Below the pieces are notes generated by a model. The model worked only from the letters and a program-made list of their open reading frames with translations. It made no database searches and was not told the origin of the DNA. 64,000 nt of DNA from Bacteroidaceae bacterium. GTDB lineage: Bacteria > Bacteroidota > Bacteroidia > Bacteroidales > Bacteroidaceae. The stretch covers positions 1 to 64,000 of the forward strand of contig JAGBTN010000007.1 of assembly GCA_017631315.1 (NCBI GenBank), read 5' to 3'. Below, piece after piece: positions 1 through 8,800 of the stretch (the stretch's first letter is position 1; each line of letters starts with the position of its first letter). The position numbers and the translations under genes are program-made.

Positions 1-2
1 CG

Positions 3-702
3 GAGAAGATTGCAAAGAAAAAGGGTCTTAAAATTGTCATTTGCGTTGATGAGTTCCAGAATATCAGAGTTTACCGATCCTGACTATTTCCAAAAGAAGT
101 TGCGTTCGCATTGGCAGCAGCATCAGAATGTTGCTTACTGCTTGTATGGTAGCAAACGCCATATGATGATGGAGGTATTTACCAACTCGTCTAAACCATT
201 TTACAAGTTCGGCAATCTGATGTTCCTCAATAAGATTGATACGCCTTATCTTGTGGATTTCTTTAATAGTCGCTTCGCAGATACCGGCAAGAGCATAAAT
301 GAGGATGCAGCCAATCTGATTGTGAAACTTGTAGATAATCACCCTTACTACGCACAGCAGCTCGCACAACAGTCGTGGTTGCGAACAAAGGATATCTGTA
401 CGGTTGAGATAGTGCACGAGGCACACGCAGCATTGGTAGAACAATTGAGTTTATTGTTTGTAACGATTACCGAAACATTGACCACGCAGCAACTGAACTA
501 CCTTAAAGCTCTTATTGCAGGCGAAAAGGCAATCAGTTCTACCGATGTGATGCACCGTTACAAAATATCTTCTACGACCTCAATAGCACGCTCAAAGGCG
601 GCTCTTATCAAGAATGATATTTTGGATAACAAAGCTGGAGAAATCTCGTTCCAAGACCCGATTTATGCCTATTGGTTGAAGACTGAATATTTTGCAAAGT
701 AA
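3..702 (+). pseudogene. AAA ATPase, 3' part, frameshifted
   Basis: This is the C-terminal half of a P-loop ATPase of the archaeal-ATPase (COG1672-like) type; the 5' end lies outside the window. Bases 3-80 read in frame 3 as a Walker B strand (IVICVDEFQNI) and then hit TGA at 81-83. From about base 58 the family-like sequence continues in frame 1 (ISEFTDPDYFQKKLR) to the stop at 700-702. One small indel near bases 58-70 would rejoin the two halves. The frame-1 part holds the sensor/lid region and a C-terminal winged-helix-like domain ending in DPIYAYWLKTEYF, usual for this family. It is a real frameshift or an assembly error. Role unknown; relatives are often stand-alone accessory genes. Confidence 0.65.
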
Positions 703-1250
703 AGTATTATAATGCTAATTAGTCAATAAAAATCATTGCTAATCATTACTGATTATCGCTTAAAAATCGTACCTTTGCATTAGAAATCATTTGGAACGCA
801 AATGCGGTAAGAGGCTGAATATAAATCACTTCAATTTGGTTTCTACCGAAACTTGAAAATGAGCTTGAAAAGCGCGGTACAACACGTATATCGAAATCGC
901 TGATTTTCAGCACGATGAATTTGTGAGTATTTTCCGTGTCATTGTAAAAATGCGAGTTGTACCGATTAAGAGGCTAAAACGCTTTCAATCAATAGTGTAA
1001 ATGTGTTGCATCGAAATATTGATTCTCTCATTGAACATATACTGATCTCCATGAAATCTATTAAAGAAGAAAACTCAAATATAATTTCTCATATAAGTTT
1101 CTCTAAGCCAAATACACTAAAGAATGAAGACATAGAACAATTATTAATATGATTACATGTATGGAGAAAAAATCCCAACATTTTTTTATTGGGATTCCAA
1201 TATCATGATTTAGAGTCATTGAAGAACACTTCTTTATATAGAACAAATTC
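703..1250. other. Gene-free stretch with possible gene remnants
   Basis: I see no intact gene here. A plausible Bacteroidetes -7 box (TACCTTTGC, 770-778, plus strand) reads into sequence with short protein-like stretches in different frames, for example EFVSIFRVIVKM near 920-955 and DSLIEHILISMKSIKEEN near 1020-1075, each broken by stops. This fits a decayed small gene. An inverted repeat CGGTACAAC (875-883) / GTTGTACCG (956-964) and a direct repeat AAGAGGCT (809-816 and 968-975) lie inside. The right end holds the terminator of the minus-strand gene that follows. Confidence 0.4.
1171..1196 (-). terminator. Rho-independent terminator of the TPR-protease unit
   Basis: Perfect 8-bp stem AATCCCAA (1171-1178) / TTGGGATT (1189-1196) with a 10-nt loop. 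Read on the minus strand it is followed by a T-run, and it sits about 55 nt past the stop codon at 1251. Confidence 0.7.
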
Positions 1251-3299
1251 TCACTTAACAGTTTGAGTGATTTTAAGAATATGATTACTATTATCAATTT
1301 CAATCCTTCCCAAACGACTAAGTATTGATTGTCCCAAAAGTAAGGGAGCTTTTTGGTTGCGGACTACGGATGCATGTACATTCTCCAGTTTCAAACCGCC
1401 AAAGTCAACCTTTCGAATGTTTATCAAAGTGCCTTCACTAACATTTCCGTTCGCATCAAGAAAATACTGGCTTCCAACAACATCTTTTTTGTCAAGATAT
1501 CCATTTTTCATCATGAAAGTAGCTTCTACCATGGACAACGATACCGTTGAAGCACCTGTATCAAAAACGAAATACAAAGGAAGATCATTTATCTTACATT
1601 TTACATTGCAAATACCATTTTCTTTAGTGAAAGGTACTTCCGTAGTGATTTTCACGCCTACAGTTTTCTTATCTGATGGGTGTGAGAACTTTGCTTTTGT
1701 CTCAGACTCATATTTTTCTAAAAGAACTTTAAACTCCGGCAAATCTCTAAGGAAATCCATATCATGGTCAATTCTTATATGAGAGAATCGATTATAACCC
1801 ATTTTCAAAGACTTTTCAAGATATTCCAATGCTTTCTCTTTATTCTTCATTCTGGAATACAAACATGAAGCATCATAATAGTTTCCTTTCTTATCGTCAT
1901 CATTGGCGATAATAGTATCAATGGCAGCTATAGCCTTTTCTGTTTCTCCCAAACCTTGATATGCATAATGCAAACATTCATATTTTTCAGGAGTGTTTTC
2001 TATTTCAACCACTTTAAGGTAGTCAGCTTTTGCAAGTTCCACCTTACCCTGTCTTGAATATATGTCACCACGAGAAACATATGAATAAGAGTATTCAGGA
2101 TCAAGGGTTACAGACATTGTAAAATCCTCTATTGCACCATCCTCATCACCAGACAGAGATTTGAACCATCCGCGACGATAGTAACCAAAACCATAATCTG
2201 GATAAAGTGCTTGATGTTTATCCCATTCAGCTATAGCCTCTTTAGTGTTACCCATTTCGTATAGCACATCCGCCTTAAACGGTATAAATTGAGCCTTAGT
2301 TGAATCAAGTTCTAATGCCTGGTTAATATTACAAAGAGCATTTTCATAATCTCCCATTTCATAGTAACATTGAGCAATGCGACGAAGATTCATATCATGA
2401 GCATCTTTTCTATGAGATTCTTCATAAAATGGAATAGCCTTCTCATATTCTTCTTTATGTTCATGCATTACACCTATACAATATGGCCAGTAAGCATTGT
2501 TTGGATTCTTAGTACCTTGAATTTTCATCTTTGTCTTTAGCATTCCAAATGCTGGTTCCTTCAAATCCTGCATAAGAACAAATGCTTTATCATCCCCGTT
2601 GATAGACAGAGCCTTAATAATATCGTCAGTAGCCTCTGCCCACTTTTCTTTACCAATATATGCTTCCGCACGGAAAGAATAAACGGATGAATAGTCATTA
2701 TACATGTTCGCTACAAAGTTGAATTGTTCAATTGCTTCATCCCAAAGTTTCTGAGCATTACGGTTTCTTCCGATACCCATATATCCCATAACTCCACCCT
2801 GATCGAGTTTTATTAACTGCTTGTAATCATTATCGGCTAAATCATAGTTCTTTTGCTCATAATATATCTGAGCTCTTTTCTCATAGGAACTTTCATCTGA
2901 CGGACAAACCTTTATTGCGGAAGTATAATCGTTAAGAGCTTTTATAGTATCTTCGAGTGCCAGGTAAACTCCTGCTCTGATATTGTATGTAACAGCTATG
3001 AACTCCGAATCTTTTTTGGGTAGATTCTTCAATGCAAGATCAACAGAAGTTAAAGCTCTACCATATTCTTCCTGAGTATGACGAATCATAGCAATCCAGG
3101 TAAATGCATAACCATTCTTTGGATTATCTTCAATTTCTTTATTAAAATATATTAGTGCATCATCATAGTTTTCATTACGTAGTTCTTCAACTCCACGATT
3201 GTAGTTATATGTATCAGGACGCTTAATTGAGTTCTGCGAAAATGCAAAATCACTTGTTAAGACAAGTGTTGTCATTAACAAAAAAATAACTTTTCTCAT
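1251..3299 (-). CDS. Exported TPR-repeat protein with C-terminal retropepsin-like aspartic protease domain
   Basis: 682 residues. The N-terminus is a signal peptide (MRKVIFLLMTTLVLTSDFAFSQ), so the protein should act in the periplasm or cell envelope. Residues about 30-510 are tandem TPR repeats (patterns such as YEKAIPFYEESHRKD and GAIEDFTMSVTLDPEY). The last 150 residues form a clan-AA aspartic protease fold with the catalytic motif FDTGAS near residue 577 and the strand LLLGQSILSRLGRIEID. Single-domain retropepsins work as dimers. It lies 20 nt after the DUF3127 gene and shares its promoter at 3864-3899, which carries the island operator. TPR and protease assignments are firm; the substrate is unknown. 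An envelope protease co-regulated with a retron could be a sensor or an effector. Confidence 0.8.
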   Translation of the reverse strand: MRKVIFLLMTTLVLTSDFAFSQNSIKRPDTYNYNRGVEELRNENYDDALIYFNKEIEDNPKNGYAFTWIAMIRHTQEEYGRALTSVDLALKNLPKKDSEFIAVTYNIRAGVYLALEDTIKALNDYTSAIKVCPSDESSYEKRAQIYYEQKNYDLADNDYKQLIKLDQGGVMGYMGIGRNRNAQKLWDEAIEQFNFVANMYNDYSSVYSFRAEAYIGKEKWAEATDDIIKALSINGDDKAFVLMQDLKEPAFGMLKTKMKIQGTKNPNNAYWPYCIGVMHEHKEEYEKAIPFYEESHRKDAHDMNLRRIAQCYYEMGDYENALCNINQALELDSTKAQFIPFKADVLYEMGNTKEAIAEWDKHQALYPDYGFGYYRRGWFKSLSGDEDGAIEDFTMSVTLDPEYSYSYVSRGDIYSRQGKVELAKADYLKVVEIENTPEKYECLHYAYQGLGETEKAIAAIDTIIANDDDKKGNYYDASCLYSRMKNKEKALEYLEKSLKMGYNRFSHIRIDHDMDFLRDLPEFKVLLEKYESETKAKFSHPSDKKTVGVKITTEVPFTKENGICNVKCKINDLPLYFVFDTGASTVSLSMVEATFMMKNGYLDKKDVVGSQYFLDANGNVSEGTLINIRKVDFGGLKLENVHASVVRNQKAPLLLGQSILSRLGRIEIDNSNHILKITQTVK

Positions 3300-3319
3300 T
3301 GTTCGTGTATAAATTATTA

Positions 3320-3700
3320 TTAGAATGGAGGTTCATTATTATTCTCGAATGTTAATGCATCTGTCTCTGGTAGAGGAGGAAATGGTTCCATGGGAACAGG
3401 AGATTGGGCATTTTGATACACCTTTTCTGTTTGGCGTTCAACTTTCCATGCCCGAATCTGATTATACCATTTTCCATTGTATTCACGAGCATCAACATCA
3501 AAGAACACAGTGAGTTCTTCTCCTATATGAATGTTCATGGAATGTATCTTTTCTTCCCCGAATACTTCAAACAATATTTTCTTGGGATATTGTTCTATTG
3601 TTTCCAACACATACTGACCACAACGCCAGTTATTACCAGTTCTCTGCGAAGTACCACTTTTTTCTTCAAGTACTGCCAAAATCCTACCTTTTATCTCCAT
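3320..3700 (-). CDS. DUF3127 OB-fold protein (SSB-like)
   Basis: 126 residues. Residues 1-95 match the Bacteroidetes DUF3127 pattern (MEIKGRILAVLEEKSGTSQR, then NWRCGQYVLET, then GKWYNQIRAWKVE), a domain with an oligonucleotide-binding fold related to single-stranded-DNA-binding proteins. A proline-rich linker leads to the tail NNNEPPF, which resembles the short C-terminal tip of bacterial SSB through which partners are recruited. It is the first gene of a two-gene unit with the TPR-protease and has its own promoter with an island-type operator. Single-stranded nucleic-acid binding is inferred from the family; it could serve the neighbouring helicases. Confidence 0.7.
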   Translation of the reverse strand: MEIKGRILAVLEEKSGTSQRTGNNWRCGQYVLETIEQYPKKILFEVFGEEKIHSMNIHIGEELTVFFDVDAREYNGKWYNQIRAWKVERQTEKVYQNAQSPVPMEPFPPLPETDALTFENNNEPPF

Positions 3701-3831
3701 ACTAAACGTCCTCCTTTGCCGGTTAAATGTGAAAACACTACAGATTTATGTTTTGAGAGACGATGAGATAAAACTTGCTCAATCCTTTCGGGTAATAGAG
3801 CAAGGAAAAGTCCGAATAGAATAAAATAAAA

Positions 3832-3912
3832 ATCGTTCATAGATGCTTTTGAATTATAATGGTGCAAAATTAATCACCCACTATGAACCCTTTGTTCGCA
3901 ACTATGAACGAT
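3832..3912. repeat. 11-bp inverted repeats flanking a promoter
   Basis: ATCGTTCATAG (3832-3842) and CTATGAACGAT (3902-3912) are perfect inverted copies 59 nt apart. They flank the DUF3127 promoter. Each contains the GAAC/GTTC half-site of the island operator, so they may be auxiliary regulator sites that allow looping. Confidence 0.6.
3864..3899 (-). promoter_or_regulatory. Promoter with WYL-type operator for DUF3127/TPR-protease
   Basis: On the minus strand: GCGAAC-AAAGG-GTTCAT (3899-3883), a 10-nt spacer (3882-3873), then the -7 box TAATTTTGC (3872-3864). Arrangement and spacing are the same as at the three plus-strand promoters of the island at 15225, 16380 and 18250. The inverted repeat covers the place of the -33 element. 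Confidence 0.75.
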
Positions 3913-3934
3913 TATAAAAAAGAGATTTTATTTG

Positions 3935-5830
3935 TTAGTTCTTTTTATATAATCTCGGTGGCACTTTATCTAAAGGTGAAGCCAAATTGAGAGTATTATA
4001 CATTAGATACAACTGATGCATAGTACGTGTCATAGCAACATAAAGTGCTTTTCTTGCTTCTTCAGTATTTGCTCCTTCAAACATTGGTATTATGACTATA
4101 TCAAACTGAAGTCCTTTGGCACTATGGTAAGTCATTACCTTCGGTAAGTTATTTGTAAAGTGAAGTTCTCCCTGAGCTCTTTTATCCTGAGCTTCCGTTT
4201 TAAACTTAAATTCATAATCAAAATCTTTTGATTTAAGTTTTTCGCATACTTCTATTACCTGTTGATTGCTTGGAAGCAGTACACCTATACTCATTTCTGG
4301 ATTGGAAGATGAAATTTCTATAATCTTATTTATTTGTTCATCAACAGTCTCGAAATGAATGAAATGAGGTAACTCTTTTTCTTTGTTCTGGTATACCTTT
4401 TCTTCATATCGCATAACATTTACACCTACATAGTCTTGTGTAATCTTAGCAACATTACGTGGAAGTCGGTAATTGTTATATAGTTTAAGAGGAACAAGCC
4501 CTGTCATATCGGCAATTTCTTCAATAGACAGAGTTTTTTTTCCGAAATGGTTATAGATAGACTGAGCTGAATCACCAAAAAAGAAGTAATGTTTAGCTGC
4601 TGCCTCTATGAACTCCTCAATTTCTTCACGTTCAAAATCTTGGATTTCATCAACAATAATATAGTCAGCAGAGGGCATGCCCAGATACTTCCAATAATGA
4701 TAATGATAAAACATGTAAGAGCTACAGCTTCTACCAGTTTGCATGAAACTATTAAGAGAACGTGTAAGAGATATAAGTATCACGGAGTTTCCCTTTTTTG
4801 CAATCTGTTCTGCTTTATGCATTGCAATAACAGACTTTCCACTTCCAGCACAGCCTGTAACCAACATTGATTGGTCAATTGTTATATCAATCAAATCAAG
4901 CTGATCGTCATCTAAAGACTCTTCATCTAAATCCCAGTCTTCAACAGCAAGACGCATTCGCTCCTTTAAATGTTTCTCTCTTTTTGGTTTGTAGACAATC
5001 GGAATTTCTGGAATCTCCTCTTCTTCAGTTGTAGGAGTTTCCATAATATGGGATTTGTTGAGCAACTCCCTTAACTCCTCTATTTCCCTTTGTTTTTCTG
5101 CTAAAAGAGTTTCAACTTCAGATGTCCTCACTTGTGATGCCAAGTGTTGTTCCTCCACTTCAGCCAACTGTTTCTTTGCAACCATCAAAGCTGCTTCCTT
5201 CTCATCAATAGTCTTGTTGGCAATATCTATTTGATTCTTCACCTGATTTAACTCTTTCTCTCTAACAGAATTAAAAGAGAAAGACTGCAATCCATTCAGA
5301 AACTCAACAGTTTCGGTTGAAATTATCGCATTTCCTTTTAAGAAGTCAAGAAAACCAGGAATACATGTAGCACAACCTCTTGCTTGTTCTTCTTCTTGCA
5401 TTGTGGAACCACCTGTATGACTTCCGAACTCGCTTGCAAAGCTATACCAACGACACAATTCAGAGCTATAACTTTCAATACTAAATTTTAATCTTTTCTT
5501 ATGTACATCTTCTCTTGCACTGTACACATCTGGATGATGCATAAAGTAAACACGAGGGAATATTGCAGTAAAGATACTACCTGTTGGTTTTCTTGAAGTA
5601 GGTCTTGTATCAATAAAAAAGATATTATCCCTGCCCTTTTGAATTGATTTACGACCTTCCATAATGTCGGCAGAAATTACATCATTTTTAATAATATCGT
5701 AAATAACAAGCTTGCACAACAGTTCTATAGCAGGTCGAATGTTTCTAAAGAAAGATGTATAATCCTTCTTGTTGAAGCAATCTACAGCTAAGTTGAAATC
5801 GTGCTTAAAACTATTCTTTATTGTTTCCAT
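3935..5830 (-). CDS. Superfamily 1 helicase (UvrD/DUF2075-like) with long N-terminal region
   Basis: 631 residues. Helicase motifs run in order: Walker A GCAGSGKS (about residue 330), Walker B IIVDEIQDF (about 392), motif III FFFGDSAQSIY, motif IV NYRLPRNVAKI, motif V YHSAKGLQFD (about 575), motif VI ALYVAMTRT. This is a complete SF1 set, so ATP-driven translocation on nucleic acid is expected. Residues 1-190 form an alpha-helical domain I cannot assign; residues about 195-265 are a Glu/Lys-rich coiled coil. It starts 11 nt after the giant helicase gene and is almost surely co-transcribed with it. It probably works in the same complex; its exact substrate is unknown. Confidence 0.8.
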   Translation of the reverse strand: METIKNSFKHDFNLAVDCFNKKDYTSFFRNIRPAIELLCKLVIYDIIKNDVISADIMEGRKSIQKGRDNIFFIDTRPTSRKPTGSIFTAIFPRVYFMHHPDVYSAREDVHKKRLKFSIESYSSELCRWYSFASEFGSHTGGSTMQEEEQARGCATCIPGFLDFLKGNAIISTETVEFLNGLQSFSFNSVREKELNQVKNQIDIANKTIDEKEAALMVAKKQLAEVEEQHLASQVRTSEVETLLAEKQREIEELRELLNKSHIMETPTTEEEEIPEIPIVYKPKREKHLKERMRLAVEDWDLDEESLDDDQLDLIDITIDQSMLVTGCAGSGKSVIAMHKAEQIAKKGNSVILISLTRSLNSFMQTGRSCSSYMFYHYHYWKYLGMPSADYIIVDEIQDFEREEIEEFIEAAAKHYFFFGDSAQSIYNHFGKKTLSIEEIADMTGLVPLKLYNNYRLPRNVAKITQDYVGVNVMRYEEKVYQNKEKELPHFIHFETVDEQINKIIEISSSNPEMSIGVLLPSNQQVIEVCEKLKSKDFDYEFKFKTEAQDKRAQGELHFTNNLPKVMTYHSAKGLQFDIVIIPMFEGANTEEARKALYVAMTRTMHQLYLMYNTLNLASPLDKVPPRLYKKN

Positions 5831-5841
5831 TCGTTGTCATT

Positions 5842-8800
5842 TTAGGCAGGAGTTCCAAAACCTGCAATTTGTACTACGTATATATAACCCAAATTACGTG
5901 CTTCTTGACACCAATCTTTGGCAAAATTGGTACCGTTAGCTTCGTCTGATTTTAAAGTATCCTCATAAGTCCATACACTAACATCACTTACAAAAAATCC
6001 TCTTAGCCTTCTGATGCCATACAAGTTAGCTTGATGGGCAATCTCACTTACACTTGAGAGTCTGGCTACAAAATCTTGTCCATGCTGAATAAAGTATCTA
6101 CCATAATTATCAGCCACGATAATAACCTCATCATCCTTCTTGACACGAGTAGCAATTATCTGATTTTCAGAAAAATTCCCTTCCCTTACATTTTGTGATA
6201 GATAATATTTATTCATCCCCGGTTCACGTTCAGCATAGAGAACATTTCCATCTTTTATAGGCAGATAAACACGATTGGCTTCTTCAATGGCGATTTCACG
6301 TAGACCTTTGTAAACATGCAGATATTTCTTCGCACGAGTATATGCAACAAACATCAAACGACGTTCTTCTTCAATATCAGCTTTATCATCTAATTGAAGT
6401 TCCTGACCTATGCTGTATGCACGATGTGGTTTCAATGGCAAAGATAAAGATGAAGATGTAATAAATACTGCATCGAACTCGAGACCTTTTACTTTATGCA
6501 TAGTTGTAAGAATGATGGTAAGAGCATCTTCTTGTAAAATGCGTTGCTCCTTGTAACGATCATATATTTTGTATACTTGACCGCCATCATCCCTTCCAGC
6601 TACTTCTAAAATATAGTTGGCCAATTCAGAATATGTATGAATAGATTCGTCAGAACGAATGGATTCCAGATAATTAAGCACAATTGTGTATGCCAAATCA
6701 ATGTTATAGGCATCCCAAGATGGGTTGTCTTCTATTTTCTTTTTCAAGAAATCCTTCATACTGCGAGCTGTTCTATCATCATCTAGCAACAATTCTGTAT
6801 CTGGATGTTGATTCAAGAAGTGTATCAAGTCATACACTTCTCTTTCTCGCCATAACTCACAAGTGCTTGCCCCTTGAATACGTATTCTAACATCATCAGG
6901 TACTTGTGATCTAATATCTGCATATCCTCGATAGACTTCATTGTTTGTTCTGAAGAACACTGCAATGTTATTTATTATTGCATGTTCATTCCCATTAGTT
7001 GCAGCTATTTCATTCTTATTCTTAATGTCGTTGATATATAATAACAAATCATCTGTCCACGATGCAGAACTATCACTGAATATGGTGTATGGCTCTTGCG
7101 GTTCATGTACCATTAAGGATGAAGCAGAGACTGGCAAATTACTATCAGCAGGAACAAACTTAGATGAGCTGTCGAGTATTTTCTGATATGAGCGATAGTT
7201 GGTAAACATCGTCAACTGATTCGGATGAAGCTCTTCATCTAATTTCTTATAATAAGCGTCTGGATTTAACCATGCAGCATATGTCGCAGGATTATTCATC
7301 GTCTGTGTATGACCATTATTATCTTTTGGTAATCTGTCAAATCCATAGATACTCTGATTCTTATCCCCGATCGTAAAGAACTTTACATCAGGATAAATCT
7401 TCCTAATTTCAAGTAATGAAAGTAGTCTATCACGCGTTATATCCTGGAACTCATCCACAAGAACGTATTCTATCTGAGGAAATAATCCTCTGAACTCTAA
7501 TATATTATTCTGCAAGAATTGTAGGAACAATTTCTCCCAAAGTTCTGTAGGAACATTGTCCAAACGACTGCCCATACATATCTTTGCAAGTGCATGGAAC
7601 GTATGAACATGTAGATGATGTCCAATACGGCTCATACCCAACTTCGTAAAGAGATTGTCGAGTCGGTTTTTAAGTTCGACAACAACTGCTCTATTATAAG
7701 CTAGTATTAAAAGATGGCTTGGCTCCACATGTTCCTTATAAATTAACTTAGCACATCTCATCGTCAACATATGAGTCTTACCAGAACCAGGACCTGCCAA
7801 TACATTTATTATTTCATTCTTCGGTTGCTCGTAAATTTTGATCTGTTCTTCATTTCTCAAATATCCCTTTTCTTTATCACCATAAAATTTCTTTTCCTCT
7901 TCTCGGAGAGCTTCTTCTGTTAGTTCAGACATTATATCAGAACCCTCAGGAGCATACTCACCTGCCAAAGCAAGATAATCATTGTAGTTACGGCACATAA
8001 AGTATCTACGAATGAAATCACCTTGTTGTTCTTTTTCAATCAACGAGAAAATGTGCATTGCAGTAAGACGAACTTTTTTGACTTTTTCTTGTTCGTCAAA
8101 GTCCTGTCTGAAATCGTACATTTCAGATTCCTTATCAGTTCCCTCATCAATGTAAGACTCTGTCTTGTCATTGGTAAGAATTTCAATACCCGAGCTGATC
8201 AATGGAGTATGTTCTATGTATGACAGCAGTCTAAGAACTGTCAACACCTTCTCAAAATACCCATACTTATTTCCATTGTCATGAAAATCGAGTTCTTGCA
8301 GTTTTTCAGCCCAATTAAAAGGACCAGATTGATTGCATACGAACTTAATCCAGTTAAAACAATCTTCCTCAAAGTATTCTAGAAACCCTTTCCATTGTTC
8401 ATTCTTGACCTTAACATGAAAATCGAATTTCTCTTCAACTTGCTTTACATGAAACTCTACTCCTGGTATATAGCGAAGAATAGAGAAGATTTGTGGACCT
8501 ACTCTAGTGATAATATTACGTTTGAATGTTTCTGCAATAGTAACAGCCCCTTTAGGTGGATTCTGAATTTCATTTTTCCAAGGCATGTATATTATTGTCT
8601 CAACCTTTTTTCTGCGCTTCTTTTCTTCCTTGATTGTTTCGTAATGAACATCATCAAGAAGATGTTTATATATTCTTTCCCTTCTATCTACATCATATAT
8701 ATGTGTAACGCCTATTTTACATTCATATAGCAGATTACGAACGCCCTCCATAGCAACATGAAGCGCAAACGTGTTATCATTATGATTAACCATGTATTTT

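Noticed and set aside
1103-1303. Small hydrophobic minus-strand frame overlapping the TPR-protease 3' end
   Set aside because: It runs through the terminator hairpin, overlaps a clear gene and has AT-driven composition (Ile/Leu/Lys only).
3935-5830. HEPN domain at the N-terminus of the SF1 helicase
   Set aside because: The region is helical but has no convincing Rx4-6H motif, so I leave it unassigned.
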